A DNA stretch of 64,000 nucleotides from Cristatella mucedo. Taxonomy: Eukaryota > Bryozoa > Phylactolaemata > Cristatellidae. Numbering within the stretch: the first letter of the stretch is position 1; every line of letters starts with the position of its first letter. This document shows, one piece after another, positions 37,611 to 51,100 of this stretch. The stretch lies in the NCBI GenBank assembly GCA_009760855.2, contig WPIO01000055.1, positions 672,501-736,500 of the forward strand. Reading direction: 5' to 3'. The position numbers and the translations under genes are program-made. Under the pieces are notes generated by a model. That model made no database searches, was not told the DNA's origin, and saw nothing but the letters and a program-made list of their open reading frames with translations.

Positions 37611-37788
37611 TAACATAATAATAATAATTGTAGCTTGTGTTCCTACTGATGAAATGGCTATCTAGATAGGCCTCTACGTTGGATTGCCTGAGCCACCGCT
37701 CCTTAATCGCTCATGCATGCAGTCAGCCTGCTGCTGGCTACGAGTGATGGATGTGGCATGCGAAGGCTATTGGTTGGCGAGATTGGGG

Positions 37789-37826
37789 AATGAAAGGATT
37801 TACCTGGAATGAAAGGATTTACCTGG
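37789..37826 (+). repeat. Two exact 19-base tandem copies
   Basis: AATGAAAGGATTTACCTGG is repeated once without a mismatch. Confidence 0.9.
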
Positions 37827-38237
37827 AGGGCCGGAAAGAGCATGGTGAGAGACCCGGGATATCGCTGCGGGGGGGCCCCCGGACCTGCTCGCTCGCGTTC
37901 GACGTCTGGAATTTCATCGTGCAGTTATCTTATTTAACAGTGAGAATACGCAATTTTAATAACTTAATGTTTGCTCGTTGGTGAGTCACTGAATTACGGC
38001 TCTTGACTTGAGCCGCAGCATGTTTATTTTGGCTTGGGACCTGACACTTTGATGTGCATTTATGGCTTGGTCCTTTGATGACGATCCAGTATATAATGTC
38101 AGAGGAAGGACCGCTATGCTAATTAGTACAGCATGCCGATGTGAGCAAGGACGCGTTCCGAAATACACCTCTGAGGCCTTCGCGGGCATGCAGACGTGTG
38201 CCGGAGCGATTGCATTTCTTTGCGGCATCATTCGGAA

Positions 38238-38470
38238 TAATAATAATAATAATAATTTTGTTATAGCGCCGCCCTCAGAAAACCCAATCTTTTTCTAGAC
38301 ACTTTACATGTGCTGAAAATGAAGCATGATCAAATGGTTAATGGTAGCATGCTCAATAAAAACAAGCATAACATGGTTAGAGGCGATATGCATAGGGTCA
38401 TCATGCAAATACGGTTAGTGGCTGCATGCACAGTGTCAGCTTGCATAAGCACGTCGGTCTTGCATTTGTC
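38238..38470 (-). mobile_element. LINE family L tail, diverged
   Basis: Reversed ATT tail, GCGCCGCCCTCAGAAAACCC and GGTTAGAGGCGATATGCATAG match the L 3' UTR. The ORF is absent. Confidence 0.7.
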
Positions 38471-39360
38471 CTACACCACCAACACTGTAACCTGAGGTTG
38501 TATATGCGACTGTAGTTAGCCGTAAATGCGTCCGTCCCTAGCTGTGGAGCTGCAGGGCGATCCGAGTGGTTAGACGCAGAATTTACCTTGGAGCTAGAAC
38601 CTTTTCAACTTCCGTTTAGGGGCGCGTTTTCAAGTTGAGAGCTCCATGGAGGCCCACGCTTAGCATAAGATTGGGCTAGCGGAGCGCTAGGATTATTGAA
38701 CGCCCGATATTTGCCTGCGAATGGTACATAGCCAAAAGCTTTCCTACAGTGGCACAGATTTATTTAACAACTAGTGGCCGTTTTTGAGTCTTCCGTTAAA
38801 TTTAGCGCGGCGATCTTATAATGCTAAGACTTCAATCATCAAAGTCTCGTGACGACTAAAAAAAAAACAAACTAACCGTGATTTTGAGGAGCCAGCTACG
38901 ATTTCATTATTTCGAAATGGCTATCATCGTATCAATGAGGCATATCGATAACGCTAAACGGTCGTGCCAAAAATTTCTCGCTCACATTTGCTGTACTGCC
39001 GTAGCAGCTGGTGATCTAATCGTAAGCGCGGGACACAAACCTGGCCGTTTGTAGTTAATGAAAAGCTGGTTCGCCGAAGGAAATTCCGAGATAATTAGAG
39101 ACTGCAATGCTACAGTATGGGAAGCTAAACTCTGGACTCAGACTGACAGAAATATGACGCCCATAACTGACTCAGCGAAAATAGGAAAACAGTACAAATT
39201 TAGCTGAGAAAATTGCACACCAAGAGGAGACTATTCCGCATCTTCAGAGTGCGGCAGAGAGTGGCACGATTGGTCCTCGCTCGGACAGCCCCGACGGAGT
39301 GTATTGACCTCTCGTATTCGCATCCTCGTCACAGTTGAGTGATCGGGAATTAATACGACT
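38471..39360. other. No gene seen
   Basis: 38560-38580 (CGAGTGGTTAGACGCAGAA) resembles an A box of a Leu/Ser tRNA, but no B box or cloverleaf follows. The rest is unremarkable. Confidence 0.5.
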
Positions 39361-39384
39361 GATAATGATACATTCGTCGAGAAA

Positions 39385-40000
39385 CCTCGCTCAGAGAACT
39401 CAATCTCTCTCTAGGCGCTTTACATTTGCTGCAAAAAAGCACGGTCAAATGGTCAGTGGTAGCATGCTCACTAGACAACAAGAACAACATGGTTAGGGGT
39501 GACATGCACAGGGTCAGCATGCAAGTGTGATTAGTGGCAGCAAGCACAGTGTCAGCACTCGTAAGCACATCAAGGACGAATCACAGGGACCCACTAAATG
39601 CTGTCCTAAATAGGTGCGTTTTTAGGTTCTTTTTAAATGTGGTCAGGTCAGGGGATGCTCTGGCGCAGGTCGGGAGGGAGTTCCAGGCTTTGGGAGCATA
39701 CGAAATAAATGCACGGTCTCCAAAGGATTTAAGGTTTGTACGAGGTATAAGTAAGCAGTTCGATTCCGAAAAGCGGGGGGGGGGGGTGGGTAGGGTGGGG
39801 TACGATGCATGGCCCGGTGTGGGAGTAAATCTGATAGGTAGGCTGGAGCCAAAGAATGGAGGGACCTAAAAGTGAGTGACAAACCCTTGAAGTCGATGCG
39901 TTGCTTGACTGAGAGCTGGTGCTGATCGGCGAGAGGCGGTGCGATGTGGAAACTGCGACGCTCACGACAGACGAGCATTGACGCGAGCTCCGTCGAGCCA
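39385..40000 (-). mobile_element. LINE family L 3' end
   Basis: Reversed hairpin and 3' UTR, then minus-strand ORF end (HSLAPAYLSDLLPH, SFHIAPPLADQHQL). A G-run at 39775-39786 breaks the frame. Truncated at about 40000. Confidence 0.85.
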
Positions 40001-40689
40001 TCCTATATCGGTCGACCACGATGCTCTCTGGTTTTGGCCGCCTGCCGGAGAAAGGGGGGTTGAAAGATCACTGTTGGTTTTACCTCATACACCGTGACAC
40101 AGAAAATCGCTTGTAAGTCAAAGTATAGCGCCGTCGATCCCCGTCTTGTGCACATTACACTTCACGGCGCGACCCGTCCCGATTGCCTCGCTGAGAGCAG
40201 CTGTATATTCGGGGGGGGGGAGGAGCGAGCTAAAAAGGTTACGAGCTTTCGCCCTGCCCAAGTAACGCTGTAAGCTCCAATCTCACTGCATGCAATCCAG
40301 CCGACGAGGACTGGGCTCGGTCTCTCGGTGGCTATTCGAATTGTAGCACTTTGCTGGCCTTGGCTGAATTTTAGCGCGAACAAGAGCTGTTCGGAGGCGG
40401 GCTAGAACTCCTTTGTCCTGGAGCAGTGAGCCAGAGAGAAGCTTCAGTGCGGTTAGAGAGGAAGCGCTTAGGAGCAAGCCAGGAAGCTGAGACCAGCGGT
40501 GGCGATTTGGCCTTTAGAATTGGTCCGATACCCGCGGAAGCTGCTGATTGATGATGGCTGGCCTGTCAACATCCGCCTTCACTCGGTCCAAGAAAGAATC
40601 GTCTGGAACACATTCGCGATTCAAGCTGGACAGAGGTGCCCTTCCAGTGGCCTACTGACGGTATAACTCCTTGCCGTAATGGGCCGGGG

Positions 40690-41420
40690 TGTCGGACTCA
40701 ATACCACTAAGCTCTTGCCCCATTGTCTCAGCTAAGTATTTAAGAGTCGAGCGACGCTCGCTCTTGGTGTCTCTTTGGTCTTTTGTCCGGCTCCGCACTT
40801 CGACGCCGTCGGACTCGTTTCTCTGAAAGCGAGGGAGGAGGGCGCGCTGTTCACAGGCGATTGACTGAACAGGACGAGACAGCGCTAGGAGGATTCGGTG
40901 GACTCCACCGAATACGGTCGTATCGCGCCCGAGCTGGCATTTTGCGTTTCTTTTGCGTTTTGTGTGTGCGCGCTACCACGTGGTCTCGGCATAGGGATTT
41001 GCCGGTGCGAGCTAGACGTAGTTGGCGTGTGTGGAGTCCTAGTTCTCCGGTTAGGGTTTAGGCTCCAGTTTGAGCTCTGTCTACTTGGGGCGTTCCCCAG
41101 TATAGAGGTAAGTAGCGTAAGTGTGGAGACGTGTTTCCTCCGCAAGAGTGCTTGAGGTGGCGTGTGTGGGGTATTCCGTTCGCACAGGTGGAAACCGAGT
41201 CCTAGTTCTCCGGTTAGGGTTTAGGCTCCGGTTCGCGCTCAGCGTGGAGAAGTATTCCCTCCGCAAGAGTGTTGGTGCTGTTGACAACGTGCGAGGAGTG
41301 TGGAGATAAAGCTGAGCTAGACGTGCAGCGACTTTGTGCGCTTGCGAATAAAGCCCAGTAAAACCCCCAATTTGTGTGTCTCGGCTTCCAATTAACGCCG
41401 CGGACTCACGACCCCCTTTA
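40690..41420 (+). mobile_element. Candidate LTR with internal duplication
   Basis: TATA-like TATTTAAG at 40735, an inverted pair AGCGACGCTCGCT just downstream, and AATAAA at 41348-41353 near the end make a promoter-to-polyadenylation layout. Between them a block with TCCTAGTTCTCCGGTTAGGG occurs twice (near 41037 and 41201), each followed by TCCGCAAGAGTG. Ends and target duplications were not found. Confidence 0.35.
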
Positions 41421-41929
41421 GTAACGGTGAGCAGGTTAGCTCCAGAAACGCTCGTTTCGTGGCGGCCAGCTTATTGCGCGTAGGCGCGCACCGAACGGCA
41501 GTAGGCGCTAGGCTACGCCGCTAGGTAAGCAGCAGGTCAAGCCAAACCCGCCGAGCCTTCGGCGTTACAGAATGCACCAGCAATTACCGGCTAGCCTAGG
41601 CAAAATTCGATGCTGGCGGTCAACTCGAAGGACTATTTAAAAGCGATCCCGATGATCAATATCGGCCCGATCCAGGTGGTCCACCGATGGCTTGACTTCT
41701 GGTCGGCGGCACAGGCGGGGTAGGCTGGCCGGCCTGATTTTGCCGGCGGGGTACCAATTCCGAGAGGGGGCGGGCTCGATCTTTCGGGCAGCCGCCCTCC
41801 GACTTCCCTACGTCTTTTAGGCTTCACTGTGGAATCATGGCACTCACCTCATTGCCCTATAGCTTAGTGGTTTAAATCTAGCTATTCTAACTGTAGCTTT
41901 ACATAAACATACAATGTTTGTCATTTGTA

Positions 41930-42091
41930 TAGCTGTTCTGCGCGATCGCCCGCCACGCCCCGCCTCCCACGTTACACTTCCGGTCGATCCTGGTGTTCCT
42001 TGGTCGGGGTGGGTCCACTGGTTATCTGTCGCCTGGGTGGGTGTTCCAGATTCCGGTCGTCGACGGGTCCACCGCACGTTTCGTTAACAGT
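41930..42091 (+). promoter_or_regulatory. Probable twinfilin promoter and 5' UTR
   Basis: CpG-rich, without a TATA box. GC box CCACGCCCCGCCTCC at 41953-41967 and an ETS-type ACTTCCGGT at 41976-41984 lie 110-140 bases before the ATG. The ATG context is AACAGTATGT. Inferred from composition and position. Confidence 0.45.
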
Positions 42092-42116
42092 ATGTCTCAC
42101 CAGACTGGCATTGGAG
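42092..42116 (+). CDS. twf: Twinfilin exon 1 (25 coding bases)
   Basis: Encodes MSHQTGIG plus one base, then donor GTACGT. MSHQTGI is the near-universal animal twinfilin start, which identifies this tiny exon. Confidence 0.95.
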
Positions 42117-45100
42117 GTACGTACGTATGAAATGACGCAGCGTAGTGTTTGATTGCGCCGTCATATGTGTGACCTTTCCCGCTTCACTGTTAAAAGTCCA
42201 GCGCCTTCTTGTCGGCGCCGGTACTGGTTTCGCTCTTCTCTACCCCCTCTCTTTCTCTCTCTCTCTCTCTCTCTTTGTGCGTGGTTCGGTTACTCCCCCC
42301 TCAGGTTTGCTCGAATTGAGAGCATTCTCACACGCCGTAGGCTTCGTTGCGCGGCGCTTCGAGCTCGCGCAACGCGCGAGGAGAGCTTCGCCGCCGCTGC
42401 CGCTGCTGCCGCCTCCGCCGCCTGTCGCTTAGCTGGTTCCCGGAAGCAACGACGGGTAGCGCTCGTCGTCTTAGACGTCGTCGGTGGGGTGTTGTCGCCT
42501 TTAGAGCCGCGATCCGTGTCCATTATTGACCGCGCATATTCGCTGAAAGGCAGTCGTGAATCGCTGGGAAGCCGGCGAGCGGAAAGCGGCGGTAGCGCAG
42601 AGAACAGCAATCATGAAACGCGAGTAGCTAGCTGCAGTACAAGCATGGATGCCGTTGCATCTGGCAGGGTTCTCAGATTGGGGATCTAATATAGTAAGCT
42701 CAGGAGGACTAAGAGAGGAATAGGAAACGCATTCCCAGTATTTCTTGCACTGTATCAAGCTGCTCAGCGGACTCTCTCGAATCTAGATGTCCTTGATTGC
42801 TTGCTTTGACTGAGACCCCGCCGAACCAACTGCCTCCAATCGCCTCTCTCCAGACATACAAATTTGCTCTATTTCAGTTTTTACAATCTCATTTCGATTA
42901 TGTGTTCCAGACATCGTCTCTTTCTGCAACTGGGTGATTTGGATATTCACTTCCGACTTATCCCCCATTTTGTCTAAATTTACGAAATTGGCTGATTTAT
43001 TTTCTATTGTGGCTCATGTGCCTGGCTCCACTCGAAGATTGCTAGGTAGACAGACCCCCCTGCATGAGATACGTTAGAGGCAACCAAGGTCACACTCTCG
43101 GCCACATATTCTCCCTTCGACCTATATGTGCTTATGCGTACTGACACTGTACAAGTCACCCCTAACCACGTTATTCTTGTTGTTTATTGAGCATGCTACC
43201 ACTAACCGTTCGATCGGATTTCCTTTGCAGCAAATGTAAAGCGCCTAGAAAGAAATTCAGTTCTCTGAGGGCGCTTTATCAAGTGTGTTATTATTATTAT
43301 TTTTATTATTAACATTATTATATGACGTGCTGGTTTTGCTCAGTGGTTGAGGTATTCGCCCCGACCAAGGTCTGGCTGAGGTCGTGGGCTCTACCGCAAT
43401 GTCCACCTTCAAGCCTGCCCGGCTGCCCTCATCTAAAAAACGTTGATCTAGTGTAACACCGCCATTTAGACCCTACAGCTTCGGTTCTTCTTCTGAGATG
43501 CCTAGAGGGATTTACTGCTGCCATTCCTAGCTAACATAGTAAATTTCTCCTTCGCCTCAGGTTGGGCTCAGCATCTTTCAAGGAGACCGTTGTTGGTAGG
43601 CATTTGGAAGTCGATACTAGACCAGGAGAGCTTAAGCAACTTCTACCCAGGCTCCCTTTCTTTCCTATCTTTTTCCTATCTTTCCTGTCAGATTTGCGGT
43701 AGCAAGTAGGGTCATATACTAGTTGAACTCATAAGTCCAAGCTTTGAACCTAGCAGGTAAATTCCAGTCTGGTTTTGGACTAGAGTCTGCACTTCTGCTT
43801 ATTTATAGCAATCTGCTCATGAATGGGAACTCCGATAGAGTCTCGCTGCTGAATCTGCTGGATCGCTCGGCAGCTTCAGCATCGCAGGCTTTGCACTACA
43901 ATAGTTTAGATTCTGTCTCATTGGGATATTTCGGAGAATAGACGTGAACAGAATTTGGCCTGCCCCAAGGCTCTGCTTTAGGTAAAGTCTTTTCACAATT
44001 TTACTCAGCCTCATGCCGATGTAATTGCTAAGCACGGCCTAGGCATTCATATTTTTCGCATGATCCACAGCTGCACTTGTGCTTTGATCCTTTCCGTCTT
44101 CCATTATCGAGAACTCTCTTAGCTCCCTTGTATCATGTATTGCTGGCATTCGCACTGAGTGGCAAACTTTATCAAATTCAAATGAGGGTTAAATCAACAT
44201 ACTAGTCTTGGGAAAACCTAGTGGTACTGAGAAATTTGAAAGTCTATTCCTCTATACGCATATCGTCTGTAGTCTCTGCATTCAGTCTGGGGGGTCGTGT
44301 TCGAAAATGACTTTTTATCCACTAGATTCATAAGCTCTGCAGTCCAGTCTGCCGAGTTTCATCTACACTGCATTGCAAAAACTCTGGCCAGCTTAGCTAA
44401 GGATCCCTCAGCGTAGCTGGTAGATGCATTTGTGGCGTCGCATCTAAACTTTTGTAGCTCGCTACTTGCAGGTCCTCCTGCATGTGCAATGATATCTTTC
44501 CAGTCGGTGCAAAACTCTACAGCAAGGCTTGTCTGTCGTGAATGCTGCAACTGCCGTATTACCTCAGTTCCAATGGATCTGCGTCGGCTCCCTATCAAGC
44601 AGCATAGCGACTTCAAGATTCCGACACTCACCTTTAGTTTCTTTCATTCTCTTGCTTCAGATTACCTCTCTGAACTTATTCCTTATCAGCCCTCCTCCCA
44701 CACCACTGCTCTTCGGACTCTGATCGTGTGGTTACGCTTCTAACTAACTTCAAATCCCTTAGATGCCATGCCTTCAGATGGTCCCAAAGCCTGGACTTCA
44801 TGACTGACATCATGTAATTGGCTGATTTTAAGCTATTCAAAAAGAAGCTAAGGCCGACATGCAAAGGTCAATTCATCAACCAGCTCCTCTTGACCTTTAT
44901 TCTTGCATGTGAATTGTCCTTTGTATGCCGGCTGGTGCTGAAATTGTGCATAAGTGGCTCATTGGGATGCTTCCTTTTCAGTGGTTCAGTATTTTTTCCT
45001 TTTCACTCATGTTAACATAAAGTGTCCTGCATCTTTTTTGGGGCTTGGCATATTTCTACAGCATGGTATTTAATGTGTTGATTTGACAATATAGCCACGT

Positions 45101-48100
45101 TTCGTTGAAGACCTGTGAAAAAACGTGACCTCGACTCTTACAAGTCACCAAAAGGTTAATTTATCAGCAATGGCTACATCAAAAGATAGCTTATATTATC
45201 CTTGTTGTTCTTGCTAGTGTGCATGCCGATCGTTCCATCAGTCAACAATAATGATCAATAAATGCTTTGAAGGAGATCAATCTCGTAGTGGTGGTGGCAT
45301 AAATCCCAACCCTTTTGACTTCCCCCTGAAAAAGTTGGCTTCCCCCTTGGTGCCCAGACAGAGATTTAGTTCTCTGGGGTGGCTGTGTAAATTTTTTATC
45401 ATTATTATTTTTATTATGCAGACTCATCGGCTGCGCATGCACTCAATTAGTTTTCTCGGGTGCATTATTTTTTAGCAAGTGATCAGCTGAAGTCGTTCTT
45501 CGCTTCGGCGAAGGATGGTGCAGTGAGGCTCATAAAGGTTGCCATCGTAGAAGGTACGCTGCGCTCGCTGGCAGGGCAACTCCTGCTTGGCCCCTTTCCG
45601 CCCCCTGGTCTCACCAATCTCACCCGCCACCGCAGCTGCTGCCCCGTCTTAAAGCTGTCTGTCTTGACGGAAGTTTCTCGTTTCCTCCAGAAAAACTCGT
45701 GCTCGACACGAGCGTAGAGGCCGAAGGCTCGTGGGAACATGGTATCCTTTGAAGGATTAGCGCCCGCGTGCCCGCGGTGGCGGCTGCTGCGCTGCTGCTT
45801 ACCGCTGCCACCGTTCTGTCAGTTCTTTGTACCTCGGCCCTGAGTATGCTTCATCAGCAGCCGAGGCGCGCGCTGCATCGCCGGCCGGCGTCGGCTAGTC
45901 TCGTGGCTGTGGCTCGTTTTCAACCGGTCTGCTGCTGCTGGCCGCTGCTGGATGCAGGTCACATTTGTAAAACCGTAGCAGAGCAGCTTCCGAGTAATGG
46001 TTAGCTCTGACGTCCGATTGGAACTTGCTAGCAAGATCGGATGAATTGACTGAGTCGTTTTTTTTGCACTCGGCACTGCGCTGCCACCTCCCTGGAAGAG
46101 TGCTCACAGAACCAGCTTTGGGCTTGCTTGCTGCTGCTTTGGATTGATTGACCCCGGGCTTTGACCCGGGGATTGACCCCCCTTCCCACGGCTGGACTTA
46201 AGGGTCTGCGCTAGCGGCTCTCTTCCGGCTGCCGAGCGCGGCGGTGTCCGTCGGTCGGTGTCTGTGTGACCTGCTGGTTCTCAGTCTAGGGGTAAGATAA
46301 AGGTAAAGATAAAAGTCAGCTGATCCAGCAGCCTCATTTACGTAGCGGCAGAAGAGCCTTGGCGGCTCTCAACCCGCCTGCAGCAGGAAATAAAAGGATC
46401 GTCTGCTGCAGGACTCGAACCCACGACCTGGGTCGCGAAGAGCAAATGCATTACCTCTGGGCCAAGACTTGGGTCCTCATTCGTCACGACCCAGGTCGTG
46501 AGTTCGAGTCCTGCAGCAGACGAGTTCTTTGTTGCTCACTGCAAGCCACATTGATAGCCATTATGGCTAACAATACTAGTAGTATTAAGTCTTTTATATC
46601 TAGCCCCAACATAATGATATCTATCATCCAGGTGCTTTACAACTCGCTGCAAGAGAATGAGTAAGCAGTTGTTAGTAGCATAGACAGGCAAGCAAAAGCA
46701 CACAGCCAATATGCAATATGCATATAAGAAAACATTCAGATTTGATGGTTAGTAGGACCCACGGTTAGTAACATGCACTGAATCATGCACAGGTAAGCAT
46801 GCAAAATACACCACACTTTTTAGCTAATAATTAATATATAATTCATTTGTATAGCGCCATAATAATAATAATAATGTACTTGATAAAGCGCCCTCAGAGA
46901 ACTTAATCTCTCTCTAGGCGCTTTACATTTGCTGCAAAGGGAAATGCAATTAAATGGTAAGTAAAATCATGCTTGAAAAACAGACGAAATGAATAATATG
47001 GTTAGGGGTGACATGCACAGGGTCAGCATGCAAATGTGGTTAATGGCAGCATGCACAGTGTCAGCATGCATAAGCACGTAAAGGACGAATCACAGGGACC
47101 CACTAAATGCTGTCCTAAATAGGTGTGTTTTTAAGTTCCTTTTAAATGTGGTCAGGTCAGGGGATGTTCTGACGCAGGTCGGGAGGGAGTTCCAGGCTTT
47201 GGGAGCATACGAACTAAATGCACGGTCTCCAAAGGATTTGGGGTTTGTACGAGGTATTGGTAGACTGTTGGATTCCGAAAAGCGGGTGGTATGATGCTTG
47301 GCCTGATGGGGGAGTATGTCGGAGAGATAGGCTGGAGCCATAGAATGAGGGGACCTAAAAGTGAGCGACAAAACCTTGAAGTCAATCCGTTGCTTGACTG
47401 GTAGCCAGTGCAGGTCGGCGAGAAGTGGAGTAATGTGGCAACTGCGACGCTCACGACAGACTAGCCTAGCTGCAGAGTTTTGCACCAGCTGCAATCGCCT
47501 GATCGCACATGCTGGTAGGCCAGTAAGCAGTGAGTTGCAGAAGTCGAGACGGGATGTCATGAATGCATGGATTTACTTAGATGTGGTATCCTTATCTAAA
47601 CAAGCCCGAATTTTAGCAATGTTATGAAGCTGAAAGAAAACCTTTTTAGGCACTTCACATATGCCATTGGGCTCGAGCTCACGACCCCAAGGTCAGTCCT
47701 TGGTCGGGGCGAGAGTACCTTAACCACTGGGCCAAATCAGCTCGGCAATAGTAATAATAATACATTTGTATAGCACCCTCAGTGAAGTTAATATCTCTTT
47801 CTATGCACTAAACATATGCTGTAAAGGTAGCACGGCGATATGGCTAGTGGTGACATGCACTGTGTCAACTTGTATAATACTGTTAGAGGTAACATGCACA
47901 ACGTCAACATGCATAGTATGGTTAGTGGTAGCATCACAATGTCAGCACGCAAAATATAAATAAGCAATAAGCACATAAAGTATAAATGACAAGGACCCCT
48001 GCAAATGCTTCGAGGATGACGTAACGTCATTCGTGAGTGAGTTCCAGGATTTGGAAGCATAGAAACCAAAGGCAGGGTCTCCAAAGGATTTGATGTTAGA

Positions 48101-51100
48101 TCGAGACACAGCTGAGCGATTTGAATCAGAAGTGTAGATTGTACGATGCCAAGGCTGAGACTCAAATGATGCTAAGTCAATGCAGGTAGTAAATGAAGCC
48201 AGAAGTGAATTCTAAACGTTCAGTGCATTTAAAATGAAGTCCCGATCCCCAAAATATATTAATTTAGGGGGTGGATCGGTGAGCACCGAGACCGACGAAA
48301 GCCGTAATGGAAGAGGGTGGTGTGAGAGCACTTGACCAGAGGAGCAACGGAGATCAGATAGGTTGGCTGGGTGGAAGCGAGTGAAGCAAGCTGTCGTTCA
48401 GAGAGTGGATCCTGAAGTCGATTCGATGCTTATCCGTAGCCCGTGAAGCTCTGACAGAGATGTGCTGTGATGTGGCAGCTACTAGTTGACCGCCACCAGA
48501 CGAGCTGCCGAATTTGTACCAATTGCAGACGATTAAGCTACAGACATACCTGTTGTGCTCTGCTTTCGCCATCCCCCTAGTGGTCGGGAACTCATTAACC
48601 AGCGAGACCCTGGGTGTCTCCTATTCGTATGTATTTAGTGGGTCCCTGTGATTCGTCCTTGATGTGCTTATGCGTGCTGACACTGTGCATGCTGCCACTA
48701 ACCACATTTGCATGCTGACCCTGTGCATGTCACCCCTAACCATATTGTTCATTTTGTTTGTTTTTCAAGCATGATTTTACTTACTATTCTATTGCGTATC
48801 ACTTTGCAGCAAATGTAAAGCGCCTAGAAAGAGATTAAGTTCTCTGAGGGCGCTTTATCAAGTGCAATGTTATTATTATTATTATTAAGTCTAGTTGAAA
48901 TTTCACCCAGTTCACTGTCTAACTCGGATATGGTATTCTTGTGAGAAGATGGCCAAATACTGCAAACATGTTTCCGTCTTCTGGTGAAACATGACTGCGG
49001 AACAGGACACCCACATTTATTACAGATGATACAAGCGATATTCTGACCATGTCCATTGCGAAGATTAGGTTTTCTAACTTCCGAGTCTCGCTAGGTTTTC
49101 CTATAGCTACTAAGGCTAGTTTGTTTTATCATCTTCACTTTTTTAAATTTTGGCTTCCTTGAAAAGAGGTGGACTGTGTACAGGTGCACATTTGCATGCT
49201 GACCCTGTGCATGTCACCCCTAACCATGTTATTCATATTGCTTGTTTATCAAGCATGATTTTACTCACCATTCAATTGCATTTCCCTTTGCAACAAATTA
49301 AAGCGCCTAGAGAGAGATTAAGTTCTCTGAGGGCGCTTTATCAAGTGCAATATTATTATTATTATTAACCAGCGAGACCCTGGGTGTCTCCTATTTGCAT
49401 GCTTTTCTATGGTTATCTATCTAAGTGTGATACTTTGCATGTCTCAAGCCCTCATTTATTGCATATCTTGCAAGGAGTTTTCAAAACACCCAGATAATCA
49501 TATTATTCTGTTAGGGCGCAGTACACAAAATATTATTAATTTATCATTAAATGACTGAGGCCATCTTGAACGGCTGTGAGAGGGTGGTGGCTGGTATTTT
49601 TTTTTTGGTTCTTTGCCGAGTGTAGCCACTAAGCACCTGAGACCCTTTTGCCTAATTTAATCTGCTGTGACAGAGTCTGGATTTCCCTTTAGGCTTACAT
49701 AGGTGCTTTTTAGACCGGTCTGTTTAATCCTTTTGCTGATTGGTGCTTGCTGGATACGCCGAGGTTGCATCTGATGCATTTGGCCTGTCCCCCTGCTGCG
49801 ACAGCATACATATTTATAGCAAAGGTTAGGCCGAGCCCTGAGCTTTGTAGCTTCTTTGCCAAAGGACGGTTTCGTTGCTTCGTTGCCCTTGACGTCAGTG
49901 GCCAGACTACAATAAGCTCGTGCTTCCGCTTCTGGAAGAGAAGCAACCGTGTTACATCATGTACAGACTGGACTCTCGTAACGAGATGGGCTATGAGTGG
50001 ATCTATATCAGCTACTCACCGGATTATGCACCGGTAGGTGCTTCAGTTTCTCCTCGTGCTGCTGCTGCCGCTGCTGCTGGACTTCCCCATGGCGCGAGTT
50101 TAAATGGTTGCCTTTATTCAAGTGCCAGTGAAAACAAGACTAGCTGATTCAACAGCCTCTTTTGTATAGCGACAGAAGAGCCGTTACGGCTATCACCCCC
50201 CTTGCAGTGGCGATAAAGGATCGCCCACCACAGGATTCGAACCTGCGACTTCGGGACCGATGTCGTGAAAAGCAACCGCCTTACCTAGTGATCAATCGCG
50301 GCTCACCGTGAAGCTCAGCTAGCGCTCACCGTGCAGTAGGATGGTCCCCCAGCTAATGAAGGTTGAAAAGAGAAATAAAAAAGACGTTCTTTGTTATTTT
50401 TTAATTAAGGTAAATTAATTTGTAACAATATTTATATAATCAGATCATCGTGCGAACAGCACATTTTAGTTCCAATTCTGGGTCAGGCAGAAGTTTTAAA
50501 CAAGCTGTTGTTTCATAGGAGCTGCTGTTTCCTTCCTATGTTGCTCCAACATTTGAAGAAGCTCTTGCGTTTGCTTTTCTTTGAGTTAGGCACCCACTAC
50601 ACTTTATTACCATAGTGCCACATTCAGAAACATTTTAAGCGCCTTTAGCGGAGTCTAAAACAGCTTTAGCTGGGAGGAGCTCTCTGCATGCAAACCAGCA
50701 GCTGGTGGTCAGAAGTCAGACATCCCATAGGCAGCCCCAAAATGTCTACTTCTATCAAAACATTGTTGAATCACAGGTGCACAATCCAAAAATGCTGATG
50801 TCTACGATCAACCCTCTCTTTAACCGCTCCAAGATTAGCTCCTTACCTAGTGATCCCTGTGATGATCTAGCTGATCGCTTCTCTAGCTTCTTTGTCCAGA
50901 AGATGGACAACATCAGGAAGTGCTTCCTTAGGATGGCAGCATCCCTCCTGGAATCATGGATCTTAATTCTATGCAGCACCTCAATGTCTACATTCAAGGA
51001 AGCCACTAGTGACCTCGTCCTGAAGTTCATATCTCAATCGAAAAAGACAACTAGTCCTCCAGACCCTATTTTCACTGTCCTCCTACGATGCATAGATCTG

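Noticed and set aside
38549-38640. tRNA gene (GAGTGGTTAGACGC)
   Set aside because: No B box, acceptor stem or cloverleaf can be drawn.
41200-41230. TTAGGG-like words as interstitial telomere repeats
   Set aside because: Only a single GGTTAGGGTTTAGG occurs per duplicated block; there is no array.
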